The position numbers and the translations under genes are program-made. A model generated the notes under the pieces. That model ran no database searches. It had not been told where the DNA came from and was given only the letters and a program-made list of their open reading frames with translations. Below are positions 1 through 11,930 of a stretch of DNA of 64,000 bases, piece by piece. This stretch comes from Bemisia tabaci. Lineage: Eukaryota; Arthropoda; Insecta; Hemiptera; Aleyrodidae. Position 1 is the first letter of the stretch. Each line of letters opens with the position of its first letter. The stretch covers positions 53,790,157 to 53,854,156 of the forward strand of contig NC_092797.1 of NCBI RefSeq assembly GCF_918797505.1, in the 5' to 3' direction.

Positions 1-601
1 TGACAAATGCTCGAGACAAAAGAAAAATGGAATAGTAAGTATGCACAGGTTTATCAAGCGTGCCCTGGCCTTGAAGAAAAAAGGTCTAAATCCAAGACAA
101 CCTTCCGAAGTAGTGCGTCCGAGCGGTTCCGGCTGTCGCACCGAAATTCAAATTAAGAGGTGGATTAGTTTTAGCTGGTCGTTTCCTCTTCTTACCCATC
201 CTAATGTATTCTGAGTAAATAGAACCGGCACAACCTAGTACCGGTTTGTTTCATGGTAAAGCAGCAAAACAACACAGGAAATGTGTCATTCAATAATTTT
301 TCTAGTTTCACTAAACTCTTCTTAATTTCTTTCAAATTTTTCTTTTGCAGTTTTGTTGTTAGGCAAAATGTTTCTACAGATCTGGGTGTCTCCTTGGAAA
401 TTTTAAAACCACCTGGTACGACACACAACACACATGCCAAAAAAAAAAAGAAAAAAAGAAGAAGATGATCAGCAGCTTTTGTCTTCAGGCAATGTCATGC
501 TGCCTTCGCCGAAATGTAAAATTCCGGCCTACTTCAAGGAGGGAACTATTTTCACCAGTTGAACTTTTCAAGTTATTTAAATGTATGTCCTTTGCTGAGC
601 C
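1..601. other. left edge, no assigned gene
   Basis: This stretch lies 3' of the last certain exon of the NonA/NONO gene. Both strands carry short open frames near 1-200; one minus-strand frame begins MGKKRKRPAKTN. None has a recognisable domain or a clear splice link to the neighbouring gene. An alternating purine run sits near 438-465. The missing coiled coil and C-terminus of the DBHS protein are not visible here and should lie further left, unless the candidate terminal exon at 602-669 is used. Confidence 0.5.
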
Positions 602-669
602 TTAATCTTTAAAATCTTCCAAAATTTCGAGAGCACTTAACATCTTCAGTTCATGGCCAATTTTTTCAT
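602..669 (-). CDS. candidate alternative terminal exon of the NonA/NONO gene
   Basis: On the minus strand a pyrimidine-rich acceptor (TTTTTTACAG) is followed by 68 bases. These complete the phase-1 codon left by the exon at 826-1012 and read 21 further residues, EKIGHELKMLSALEILEDFKD with no break, to a TAA stop. The resulting product would be 388 residues and would stop early in the coiled coil. The Chironomus relative hrp65 is known to have isoforms with different C-termini made by alternative splicing, which makes such an exon plausible. The peptide is not conserved in family members I know, and no poly(A) signal stands out just downstream, so it may be chance. Confidence 0.3.
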
Positions 670-825
670 CTGTAAAAAATCAAATCTTCTTCAAGAATCT
701 GCCAAAAGAAAAACTAAAGGCAATTTCTAATTTTAAAATGCGTACCTTTTAACTATTGCCACAATAGCATTGCAAAATCATATCAACCAATTAATCTAAA
801 AGACGGAGAAAAAAATTGAACTCAC

Positions 826-3800
826 GTTCTCTAAGTAGTTCTGTCTCGTGTTCGTATCGAGCATATTCCATTTGAGCAGACAGTTTCTCTTCCTCCACTT
901 TCATCTCTCGCTTAAGTGTTTCTACTTTTTGTGTGAAAAGTTCGTACAGATTCTTCCAACGTGTTCCGTACTCATATTCAAAACTACCAGGCTTGGCGAA
1001 TCTAGGCCCGCTCTGAAAATTACAAGCATAAGGGTTTAGTTTCAAAACAAAAAGAGAACGAATGAAGAATATTACTCTTCAGGAGTAGCTTTTCAGGGTT
1101 GCCTCTCTTGAGAGAGTTTCCATTTCCCATGGTATTCACCTAAATTTTTCCTATGTTGGCGAATAATTCAGCCCTGAAGCATAATTTAAGAAAAGAATGT
1201 GAATGAGAGTCTGTGGTACAATCTTGCTGCGGAGGGACGAGAGTGACCAGTGTAAAACCAGGATAGACGCTATTAGTGCTACGTCACAATCAGTATCGAT
1301 TGTATCGAACTGGATCCAAACAATCAAACATAACTTTACTATTCAACATGAGTCTAGAGAATTTCAGAGATAATTTGCCCAGTTTGAGAAAAAAGCTATG
1401 TTAGAGACAGATTTTTTAATCATGGAATGTTCCTGTATTGTTAAGTTGATGGGATAAAGCAGTTTCAGAGAGGAGAAAATTCCCATGAGAGCCACCATGA
1501 TTTAGGCCACACCTATGCGACTCAAGTTTCTTGGCTTTTGACTGTGAAATTCTGGGAGGGGGGTGAAAAGATGAGGTTGATTGTTTGGATCCAATTCGAT
1601 ACAATCGATACCGACTGTGACAAGGCACTAATAGCGTCTATAGATCCCAAAATACGGAGACACACCTAATTGCAAACAGTACTAAAAGATAGTGACATGG
1701 AAGGACTCAAACTTCTCCCAATTCTGATTTGCCAAGGATTCCTGCCGATTTTTCTGACCTTGAAATACAATTCTCTTGTGGCAGTTATTCTCCCTCCGTC
1801 AAAAACAGAATAATAAGGAGCGACAAAACTCTTGTATTATTCTAAAATTTCCTAAGTTCACTTATTTTTTCCTGTGGATAGCAACCCTGAGCTCTTATAC
1901 TAACACTCATCATTTGAACACTAGCAAGAAATTAGTTCTTACAACCCAGAGACTTCAAAAATCAATAAATTTCAATTTTTAAAGCAAAAAGTGTTTAAAT
2001 TATTATCTTATTCAACATAAAGCATCAGAAAAATTCTCTTAATATTATGATAGAATACACCACTTTCTATTTCTATTCAATTACTTTAATGGGCCTGTTG
2101 CAAACCTTTGCTAGAGCAAACAAGCAGTGAACTCCAACACAATGTGTTGATAAGGCGCGTCATTAACTCGCACATATCAAACCCTTTAGTTTTCATTTAC
2201 AGAGATTTCAAAAAAGGCAAGCAGCACAACAAGAGAATTCACGATCCAACACTGCAAGGTCAACGACGCACCTTGACGAGACCGTGTATTGTGAATCTAG
2301 AAAGCTATTCGAACAAATTTAAGTTTTTTGATCTGCCTCAAGCAAAATCTTATCAGAGTCTTGAAGTAAAGTGCTACGGAAAAATTTAAGCGAAGAAAGG
2401 AAAAATTCTGTCGAACTCCTAGAAGATAAAGTCGATTTAAAGGTATTTTGGGGCTAAAATACCCAAATCACCGGTATTATAAATCCCGTTATATTATTGA
2501 AAAGAAATTGACTCGATATAAATGCAATTGTATTAAATATGTCTTGATTTTGTTATTTTAAACGCCTTTTCATGCAAAGAAGCTCAACCATGTCCATGCT
2601 TTATTCATTCATGAATTGAATGTAAGCAATACACATCCCGAAAATCTACCGATTTGCCGTAAAAAAATCGCAGAAACTTGATATACCAGGTCGATGTACC
2701 CACTCTTTGAATTTACCAATCAATTTAGTGAGTGCACGTATGTGAAAGTCAAAATGCTATAGTCATTTTGGGTGCATTCATTTTTCATGAAACAATTGTT
2801 AGTAATTTCAATCCCGAAAAACCATAAATTTTCCGTATAAAATAGAAAAAAATCAAAATATGTCGACTCCCTGACGTGAAAATTAAATTCTACGTGTGAA
2901 AATACTTATGTATCGATATGCTGAACAGAATACTCGCATCTCCTCGTAATTTACAAACCGTTCCTATACTCATCTCAAAATTTTTCTCAGAGCTTTGTGT
3001 TGTAATCAGCTTCCATTTAAACTCCGGTTTGATGGCCGAATCGGCTGCCCAAAAAGCAAGCCATTTTTGAAGGGCTCTATGAGAAATTCGTGATATTATC
3101 AGCTCTTAGGAAATCACCCCATGGGTAAAATTGCTGGTATAAATTTTCGAGCGCTTAAAATAATTGTATTCAAGAAACTAAGGCATTAAACTATGGAGTC
3201 AATTTCGTTTTAATAATATAACGGGATTTACTTGTCTTCAGGTCAAAACTCATACAAGGAAGCCCCGTGCAAGAGGCTAATTTTTTTGTAATTTCACTCA
3301 ATTTTTTCTCCTTTTTATAATTGAATTGCTTGTCACATTCTGAGGTCAATCATATTAAATTGTAATTTATACATTTCTTTTTTCCCCCTTCATTTTATTT
3401 TTTGTTTGGAGAAGTTTTGTTGATTTCTTCGGATTTCGAATACTGTAACTTCTCTTCTATTTGGCCGATTTTTATGAATGAGACCTCTTTTAATTCGTGT
3501 TTTAACGGAGAGGAAGGAAAAAATTGCTAAAAACTCGTGAAACAATTTTTTTTGAAAATTGGACGAATCCTAGCGTGACGGTGAAATGGTTAATGAAGCG
3601 TAAGTAATTGGGCGAGGGGCTGAGGATCGTCGCTTGGCGACCGTCATTAGCTATTGTTCGTCGAGACGCCGACGCAGTGAGCAGGAGCGTGGGGAAGAGA
3701 AGGGTAAGTGGATTCCTGTATGAGCCACGTTTAGCTAATGGTCTAATGAGTCTCGAGGCTCCTCACAGATTGCACTTACACAGATTGCACTATCAGAGCA

Positions 3801-6800
3801 CGGGTACCAACTTTTGAAAAGTATAACCGAGGTTACAGATCTGTCAAAGCAACGTTTTGAACAAAACGGAGGAGTTAAATTCTCATTCCGAGAGTGCCGA
3901 CCTGCTCAGCCATCCTCGAATCAATTCGCTTGATTCTTCTTATATATGCATATTTTAAATCAGCGCGTCGCATTCTTAGGCTTTTTTTAAAAAAACCAAG
4001 TAACGTAGACTCTTGGTATTCACTGCACATAAACTAGAGACCCCCAGAATGAGAAACAACTTTAAATCATAATTATTGATGGATAAATAAACTTTTTACA
4101 CGCTTTGGAAAATCTCAGAAGTTCGCGGTAGTCACTTTTCGGTAAGGAACTAAGGGACTCGGTTATTGTATCGAGCAGGGTTCGAAACGATCGCAAAGGC
4201 GGTATACTACGTATACGCGCCAAAATAAGAGTTGTTTCTTACAGAAAAGGCCTCCAAAATTACAATGAGCGCATCAGCTAATTCTGAGGTGCACCCCTAA
4301 CTTCATAATCTGTGTCAGAAATTTGCATTTTTGGAGCTTCCCGCTTCAAAAATAATGCTACAGCACAGGTGAACATTTCCTGAGAGGAATCGTTCCATCC
4401 AACTCCTGCTCAATAGGATACTACTTAATATTCATCATGGTCGATGCCAATCTGCCAAAACACGTGTAATGGGATGAGATTCTAGCCACCTAATAACAAT
4501 CGGCGTGTTTACATTCACATTTTCCTTGCATGGAGACTGTTGAGAGATATCCGACTTGATTGACCTTGTGCTCCCCTCAGCTTACGCATGGAAGCGTTGG
4601 CCATGATGTTATGCTAATTTGTCGTTTTGTTGTTATTGTAATATTTTCATTTGTTATTGACCTGTATGATGGCTGTAATTGCTGTTTTTATGTACGAGAA
4701 TTTTAAAATACAATGATGAATATTGCGAAACATCCTATTGAATAGGGGTCGAATGTATGTATGTATGTATGGAGTCACCTGTGCTGTAGTATCGCTTCTC
4801 AAGCAGGAAGCTAAAGAAAAAAAATGCAAATTTCTGACACAGATTGTGCAGTTAAGGGTGCATTTCAGAATTTGCCGATACGCTCATTGTGATTTATGAG
4901 ACATTTTTGAAAGAAACAACTCTAATTTTTGCTCTGGCAAAAGTTTGCAGCAGGCTCATTCCAAAAATTTTCAATTTTCCTACATTTCCATCAGTTTTGA
5001 AATCTAATTATTTGCAACGGCAAATTTCACACATTAAAATCAAGAAGACTTGGACAATTCACAAGGAAACATGGCAGTTTTTTGAAAGTTAAAAAGGGAA
5101 CGCATGATGCAGAGAAGTAACACTGCACAAAGCAACTTGTGCGAGATAATCAAATTTGTACCTCTCGCGCTTTGATGAAGGCTGGATTCCTTCTGTTGAG
5201 ATTTTTGTCTGGAAGACCATCACTGTCATCAATAGGTTCATAGGGCTCAACGATTACAGGGCGCAAGTCACTGAAAGAAAAAAATGAGGAATCTTAATTA
5301 ATTATCAAGAAAATATGTAAAATGTTTGTCATATTTATCATGAAAATCTTGTCAGAGTCTTGGTAATTTTGAAAGTGAAGGAAAACGTTATGAGTAAAAG
5401 TACTTTTTGTGTTAGAGCAAAGAAAAACTCTGCAGAGACATTCCTGCACATTTAACAATTGTTAATAGCCGCATCATTTCAAAGAAAATTTCCGTTGACT
5501 TTAGCTTTAGTCCAATTTTCTCCTGCAAAAATTTATTAGATGAAAAATACCCAGCATTTCTCAGACCGCTAATGATAAAAAAATCACTTGTCCCGAGCCT
5601 GTCCGACTTATTGAGATTCTGCTGTGCTTGATTATGCATCTCAATCTTTCAATACAAGACATACAAGATAATAAGAGATGAACTTACTTTGTTATGAAGA
5701 AGCAACCTTCTGAACATTTTCGCAGAGCAGCTGTTGCACCGGGTTTACGAGAGAATTCTACGATTCCTTCACCTGTTGAATTACCCCTTTCATCTGATAT
5801 AACAACAGCTCGGTCAACCTAAATAAAAGCAAGTAAACAATGATAAATTTATCAACTGAGCAAAAATTCACAGGGTCAGTAAAAACATACCTCAGGTTGA
5901 ACAAACAAGATTTTTTAATGTGTGAAACACCACTACACAGGTGTCTAAAGCCGTACAAACTTTGTGAAAATATTCTCATGAGGTTAAGGAATGCAAACAT
6001 GAACAAAATAAAAATCTTTTTTTACAATTACTGTGAAACTCCAATGGGGGAGGTTGACATAAGAATCTTATCCACACACATCCTTGGCAGGTGATATAAA
6101 TTTTTAAGTAGAGCCGACATTGATTTGGCTGATGGGGCTGAAGGGACTTGACAAAAATATTGAATTTTGGAGAAGAGGTTGCCAATATGACCACATTGAT
6201 CACACAAAAGTAAATAAATCGCCATCAAAGGCTCAATATTCTTGGAGTGAGGGTTAAAAGGTCTATTTTAGAACTAATAGCAAAACTCAAAAAAGTCTGG
6301 AAGTTAAGTGACAAATTTTATTAGGTCTTTCCAGTTTTTATCAGTTTATCTAAGGAAATCCTAAAATCTGAAAATGACCAATGCATATCCTCACACAGCA
6401 GATATTCACGTAAAATCCAAGTGTAGAAACAGAGAAAAAGAGGTGGACTTACTTCACCGAAAACGCTAAAGGCTAGCTCCAATAGCTCATTAGAAACCTG
6501 GTCTGATAAATTCTTCACTTTGAGGATAGTTCCAGGTGGAGCAAATCGCACTTTCAAGGGTTTGCCTTTTCGCATTTGGCCATCTAGTTCCCTCTTAGCT
6601 CGCTCAGCATTGCTGCGGAAATCCTGTCAAACAGAAAAAAACATGTTTCAATAAAAGCAAGAAAAAAAGATTCATCAGCCCGATGAAATCGGAGATGTTT
6701 GTCTGAAAATATGGAGACCTTTTGGCTCGGGTAGGGAAGAGGGACCAATCTTGATGCTCCTTCCCTTCACTATTCAAGTTTTTTCAGAATTTTCATTTCA

Positions 6801-9800
6801 ATAAAGTAGGGCTGTGCAAATATTCGCTTTGTCTGACTCACGCACTATTCGCAAATTGCGAATATTCCACCGTCGTGAAGAGTGAATTTTCAAACCAACA
6901 TTTTTAAATACTTGCACCGTCTGGATACGAATTTCGAATTCGCGCCGTCAACTAACGAATTTCGGGTGGCAATCGTGAAATGTTGCGAGGACCTGTGCAA
7001 GACTTCCATCCAAAACATCGTAAATGGCGGATCTCCTTTGATCTTTACCGAGTTTACAAATAGCGTGCGCAATTGCTATTGGCCTGCATATTTTGGTTGC
7101 TCCGAGAGTACCACACATTGAAAGTTAAATAACCAAGACAGAAAGAGGGAAAAGTTCATACACACATTTTCATTAACACCGTAGAAAATGAAATACTAAA
7201 AATGTGTCTGGTGATCCTTAAATACTAGCTTGACTGCCTGCGCAGTTACCTGCAAATCCTGGGAATGCATACATTAACTGCAGGAACAGTCAAGCCAGCA
7301 CCCAGGGATCTTCAAAGATCTTCATTGTTTTCTGTGCAGGTGTAGGAGCAAATGGGAAATTCTTAAATAAATTAATCACACTTATTTGTCGACTTTTGTA
7401 ATACTTGCGAATTTTTGCACTTATAAAGTCAGTTTAAATTATTCGTTTTACTATTCGTAGTTGTGAATAATTGACTTTAATTATTCGCTACTTGCTTCGC
7501 TTGAAAAATTCACTATTCGCACAGCCCTACAAAAGAAACCACCTTCGCACATTACTTGAAGTACTTCAACAGCATCAGGTCTATTTTTAATAGGACATGA
7601 TTTTACCCTTCAAATTTGTCTGAATGTGTACAGTTTTGATAATCCATTATTTTAAAAAGAACTCCTTTTGACGTAAAAGATGTGCAAAATGGAATGTGAG
7701 ATCACTTTCCATGTTGAAAACTTGAGTTCAAGTTTTACTTAAATAAATTTTTAGATCCTGCGTTAAATTATTTTCTTAAAAATACAAAAATATCACAAGA
7801 TACTTTCCAAACAGGGTCTTACGATTACTTTTATGCTCATAACACTGTCATAACTAAGGAAAGTAAGACAAACCAAAGTATGGGCTCAATGGTGATAGAA
7901 CAGATCCATTAGAAAGAACAAGACAGTGAAAATAGTAAGACATTAAAGTTTTCAAAAAACTAAACAAAGAGTGAGTGCGATTGAAATTGCATGAGCTAGT
8001 TATTTGAATGATGAAACACAAGTGATCAAGATTCGTAATTGATCGACAGAGAAAAACCTGGCACCATTGAAAGATATCAGTTAGTCAACTTGAAAAGACA
8101 ACCTGAGAAGAATTATGGTGTTAGTTACACAATATCAGACTTTAGAGGCTTTTTCCACTTACCATCTTGATAAATCCAAAGTTCTTTTCGGCACTGTAAA
8201 ATGGCTCGCTAGTTTCTCCATAGGGTTTGAACATTTCCACGAGATCTTTGTCTGTGAAGTTGGTGCCAGCATTACCAACATAGAGCCTGCAGTTCCCACC
8301 AAACTTCTTGTCTTTTTCTTGTTGAGGAGGTAGGTCGATCGTAGGTCCGCTTATAGACCTCAGTTTGTCCATGATTCTGTCCTGAAAATGGTAGAAAAGA
8401 AATGCTAATAAGTCATTGAATTGAACTACAATTTCGTACTCCACTAAAAATGGTCACATTGCTGCCAGAATGCAGAAAAACTAAAAAAAAAAAAAAAAAA
8501 AAATCATAAATTATTGCCAAGTCGACTGACAAACTCTGCGCTGTTGAGTCAGTACATGCTCTGAGCAGCGCAAACGGCGACCAACTTCCGGTTACAGTCA
8601 ATGAGTTTAAGTATGATCTATAAAATTTCAGACATTCGGTGGGTCGGGTTTGTTAGCACGCTAAACATTTCTTTAGAAGGACATTGGACTCAGATGGGCC
8701 TTTTTCATACACCTGAGAGTTTGCTTTCTTGAACAGACTATTTTTATTCTTAGAAATACAGTGGTAGGTCAAGTTGTGAGATGGGAATCAAACAAGATGA
8801 GAGAGTAAAAATTTTAAAAAAAATGATAAGACCAGCTCTAGTTTGTCAATATCTTTTAATTTGGGCGGAAAAAGTAGGAGGCTGAGGGGTTGACTTATCT
8901 TCATATTATCAAGTGAAATAAAAATGGCCATCTGTGATGTTGCCAAGAAAGAAGAAGGTGTAGGAGCTTCAGAAGGATCAGAAAAATCACCCAGGGAATA
9001 AAGAGAGATCAGGGAGCACTGAATGTTAGCAAACTAAAAAATGTTAAGCCTTAGAATTTGATAATTATTGTATTTTGTGTCCATCTGTTAAATGCATCCT
9101 CCTGCCGAAAGCGCTACGCTCAATGGCCATTTAGTCCTGACCAAATGTTTTTTTTAAAAGGGCCTGTTACAAACTTTTGCTAGAGCAAGAATAGAAGTTA
9201 TTTCTTGAAGAAAATGGGTCAAAAATCACAATGAGCGCATTGGCAAAGTCTGACATGCACTCCCAACCTCACTATTTGCATGATAAATTCGCGTTTTTTT
9301 GAGCTTCGCACTTCCAAATCAATATCACGGCACAGGTGAACATTTTTTTAAAGGAGTCATTCCATTCAACCCTTGCGTACTAGAATGTTTTGCAATACTC
9401 AACATAACCAACGATATCAAGACAGATCTTTATTAACGCAGGGAAAGCGTGAATGTAAACACGCCAGGTTGTTCACAGAAGGTTAGAGTCTCGTCCCGGC
9501 ACATGAGTTTTGGCGGATTGGCGTCGGCCATGTAAAATATTGTGCAGTATCCTATTGCACAGAGAGGTTGGGAGAAACGACTCCTCTAACAAAATGTCCA
9601 CCTGTACCGTCGAATCGTTTTTGAAGCGGGAAGCTCAAAAAAACGCAAATTTCTTATGCAGATTGTGAAGTTAGGGGTGCATTTCAGATTTTGTAGATGC
9701 GCACAGCATGATTTTTGAGCCATTTCCAATAAGAGACAACTCTCATTTTTGCTCTAGCAAAAGTTTGCAACAGGCCCATTATTTCTCTAATTTATTGTAA

Positions 9801-11732
9801 AACATCCCTTTAGTTTATAAATAAATACATGCGAAATGATTTACCATCTAGGTAATTAACTGATGCCAAAATTGCGAGGGGATGAAATTGACCTGAAAAC
9901 TACACAATTTGGCTAACAATAAGATAATAGTTTATAAAAGGCAGCAGAGTATTTAGGAGACTTACCTCTGCAAATCTTTCCCCAGATGGACCACCTCTTC
10001 CTCCTCGTCCACCTCCACGGCCACCTCTCTCCCCTCTTTGCTCATTGCCCTCAGGTCCGCCGGGTCCACCAGGGCCCTGGAAAACATACAAGTTTCATAA
10101 ATAACACACGCATCTTGAAAATACATTTTCATAGCACACAATAAAAATGGATTCACTGTCAAAAATCCATCTGCAGTGGATAAATCCTGTTCTTTATTGC
10201 CGTAGACCACTGGATAAGGGGCAGATTTAATCAATATAATATGGATAATGTATGTTTCTTTATCGCATTTTTACATGGAGCACGATTCATGCACCAACTC
10301 CTAACTAGGATACTAACGTTTTACAATGTTTATAAGATTTCCCACTCGGAAAAACCCATGATCTACTAAAATTTTATTGCACATTTGATATTATGTAAGT
10401 ATGTAACATACCTTGTGGTATGAAAATACATAATGGCAACCTTTAACGCTTCAGCTCAGCTGTTGCACACAGTTACAACTTTGGACAAAATAGAGCTGGA
10501 GGGAAAGCTCGGTTAAAAGTATACCAAAACTGCAGTATATGTTTTATTACAGTTGAATCTGCATTTCTTAAAAGAGGGCTTTTTTCATCCGTGGAACGCG
10601 ATGGATCAGGATCTTTGCAGTTCAAGACAGTTCAACCGGCCTAACCCACCTCAGAAGAGCAATCCACACTTTCCACTGGAATGCGCCAGTTGAACGGAAC
10701 AAAAGAGCGATGCATTCCGTAGTGATCCTCTGCAGTTCCGATTAAAAAAAAAAGCCCGTAGAGCAGGCAGTTCAAATTTCCTATGACCAATGCTATAATA
10801 TCCAGGAGAACATTAATGTGCAAATAAGGAATAAATTTAAATAATTTTTTGGCGCAGTCGTATTCTGCAAGAAATTGTTGAAAGAAAACATTCATCAGAA
10901 TTCTTGAAATTGTGCCTGGTTTAGTGGTTCGTAGCGTTTCTCGTCGGTAGAAAACTGAAGTTAGGTTAGGTTTTCAGACCGTACAGCGTGCACTAGAAGA
11001 TCCACACTGACATCCAAGCACCGGTCGAATGAACAAAGGAGGTTGCGCCCAACGATCTGAGGCACCATAAACTAGTATAATGACATGGTTCTGTGATCCT
11101 TGGAAAAGGTCACTAGTACCGACCAATAGACAAACACCCTTCATCAGGGATGCTCCCTAAATAACTTCACACATGAGTTACAAACACAAGTGGTGCTCAA
11201 TGATTCTCAGTATTAATCTTCCCATAAAATGATTCTAAGCTTTGATTCAGGGTGTGAAAAAGTGGGTTTTCTGGGAACTTGATGGGTGCCGTAGCCTAAC
11301 TATCTCTGATAAAACCCACTGAGCACAGGGCAAAACCCGGGCAGGGAGGTATTTGTATGAGATGAAACGTTGGTCTCTGAGAAAGTAAACGGATGAAAAT
11401 GTCTAGATTTGATGAGCAATGGCTGAAATTCCTTGCAGATAGCTTTCCACATGGTAGTTGCGACAAAGGTTGCGCACCCACAGTGCCAAGCTCTACTGGC
11501 GGTGAGTACTGGATTTGCCTTTGAATGAAATTTGTATGGGAGTAAAGTGTCAATAACTCACCTTGTTGTTGAAATTTCGGCCATCGGCCTTTCCACCACC
11601 ACGACTTCTGCCTTTGCCGCCGCCGAAGCCGGCATTATTGAATTTTTGGTTACCCGGTCCACCACCACGTCCTCCACTTTTATTCAGGTCTCCTCCGGAA
11701 GTATTCATGTTCTCCACTTTCACGTTGGCCAT
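826..11732 (-). CDS. nonA: NONO/NonA/hrp65-like DBHS RNA-binding protein, 3' end outside window
   Basis: Seven exons join in frame: 11562-11732, 9966-10076, 8163-8381, 6453-6623, 5688-5818, 5162-5270 and 826-1012. Each has a GT donor and an AG acceptor. They give 366 residues. Residues 1-94 are glycine/arginine-rich (RGG-type). RRM1 runs from about 126 (RNP2 RLYVGN) to RNP1 NFGFIKM at 161-167. RRM2 starts at ILKVKNL (about 200) and holds GEGIVEFS. The NOPS segment follows (RPVIVEPY ... [15 protein letters not shown]), then the start of a charged coiled coil. This order and these motifs define the DBHS family (NONO, PSPC1, SFPQ; fly NonA; Chironomus hrp65), nuclear proteins that dimerise through NOPS and the coiled coil and act in RNA processing, retention and transcription. 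The exon at 826-1012 ends in phase 1. The rest of the coiled coil and the tail are missing. The start ATG is the first in frame and leads straight into the Gly-rich N-terminus. The choice between NonA and hrp65 as symbol is not settled by sequence. Confidence 0.95.
1261..1641. mobile_element. foldback MITE in NonA intron 6
   Basis: The ends are inverted repeats of about 65-70 bases. The left arm (1261-1329) carries GATAGACGCTATTAGTGC and ATCGATTGTATCGAAC; the right arm (about 1577-1641) is its reverse complement with a few changes. The middle, about 250 bases, has no coding potential. No target duplication was identified. Confidence 0.7.
2091..2120. repeat. solo terminal fragment of the long-TIR element family
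   Basis: About 30 bases beginning GGGCCTGTTGCAAAC match the termini of the element at 9160-9777. The rest of the element is absent here. Confidence 0.5.
2480..3230. mobile_element. foldback element in NonA intron 6
   Basis: Inverted ends of about 35 bases (TAAATCCCGTTATATTATT at the left, its complement ending at 3230) enclose about 680 AT-rich bases with no protein. This fits a non-autonomous DNA transposon. Confidence 0.6.
3231..4220. other. intronic sequence, no feature recognised
   Basis: This is part of NonA intron 6 (1013-5161). No repeat boundaries, RNA gene or exon were recognised. The open frame at 3608-3817 has no family match that I recognise and no splice context. Confidence 0.4.
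4221..4957. mobile_element. long-TIR foldback element, copy 1 (left end truncated)
   Basis: Long imperfect inverted arms (about 4221-4395 and 4765-4957) share the internal motifs ACAATGAGCGCAT, CACAGGTGAAC and GAGCTTCCCGCTTC with the copy at 9160-9777. The right end is GCAGCAGGCTC. The matching left terminus is missing, so this copy is truncated. It carries a short ATGT tetranucleotide run near 4755. No transposase is visible. Confidence 0.7.
5271..6452. other. NonA introns 5 and 4 around exon 5, no further feature
   Basis: Introns 5271-5687 and 5819-6452 flank exon 5688-5818. Both are AT-rich with consensus splice ends. No repeat, RNA gene or extra exon was recognised. Confidence 0.5.
6807..7529. 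mobile_element. hAT-like non-autonomous element in NonA intron 3
   Basis: The ends TAGGGCTGTGC and GCACAGCCCTA are inverted repeats, and both subterminal zones repeat the motif ATTCGC/GCGAAT. Flanking octamers CAATAAAG and CAAAAGAA agree at five of eight positions, consistent with an old 8-bp target duplication. No transposase frame is present. The rest of this intron (6624-8162) shows nothing else. Confidence 0.65.
8382..9159. other. NonA intron 2, right part
   Basis: AT-rich intron with an A-tract near 8480-8503. No other feature was recognised before the long-TIR element begins. Confidence 0.4.
9160..9777. mobile_element. long-TIR foldback element, copy 2 (both ends intact)
   Basis: The element starts GGGCCTGTTACAAAC and ends with the inverse GTTTGCAACAGGCCC. 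The arms are about 170-200 bases and carry the same internal blocks as copy 1 at 4221-4957. There is no coding sequence. It lies in the intron between NonA exons 2 and 3. Confidence 0.75.
10077..11561. other. NonA intron 1, no feature recognised
   Basis: 1,485 bases between the two Gly-rich exons with consensus splice ends. Short complementary stretches around 10575-10625 and 10700-10755 hint at an old foldback element, but boundaries could not be set. Confidence 0.4.
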
Positions 11733-11894
11733 AAATCACTCGATAACAGTTGGATGTACTTAACTAGGCTTAAAATAAAGGAAACTGTCAGAAATTTAGT
11801 AATTGGACCTGAAAGCGTGAGCCTGATGTAAACAGAAATCGTTGAAGGGCCAGGAAAAACCCAAGCGCTGCTGGTTGATGACCTTCGTGAAAGA

Positions 11895-11930
11895 GCGCTG
11901 CGATTGGCTGCAAGTTTGGTGACGTCGAAT
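11895..11930 (-). promoter_or_regulatory. putative NonA promoter elements: CCAAT box and CRE-like site
   Basis: A reverse CCAAT box (GATTGG on plus, 11902-11907) and TGACGTCG (11920-11927), close to the CRE consensus TGACGTCA, lie 170-195 bases upstream of the NonA ATG in an otherwise AT-rich area. A GC-rich stretch follows at 11990-12020. The position fits a proximal promoter. Function is inferred only. Confidence 0.35.

Noticed and set aside
1..200. Possible exon of NonA or of another gene at the left edge
   Set aside because: Short frames on both strands look protein-like in places, but no acceptor in the right phase or family match was found.
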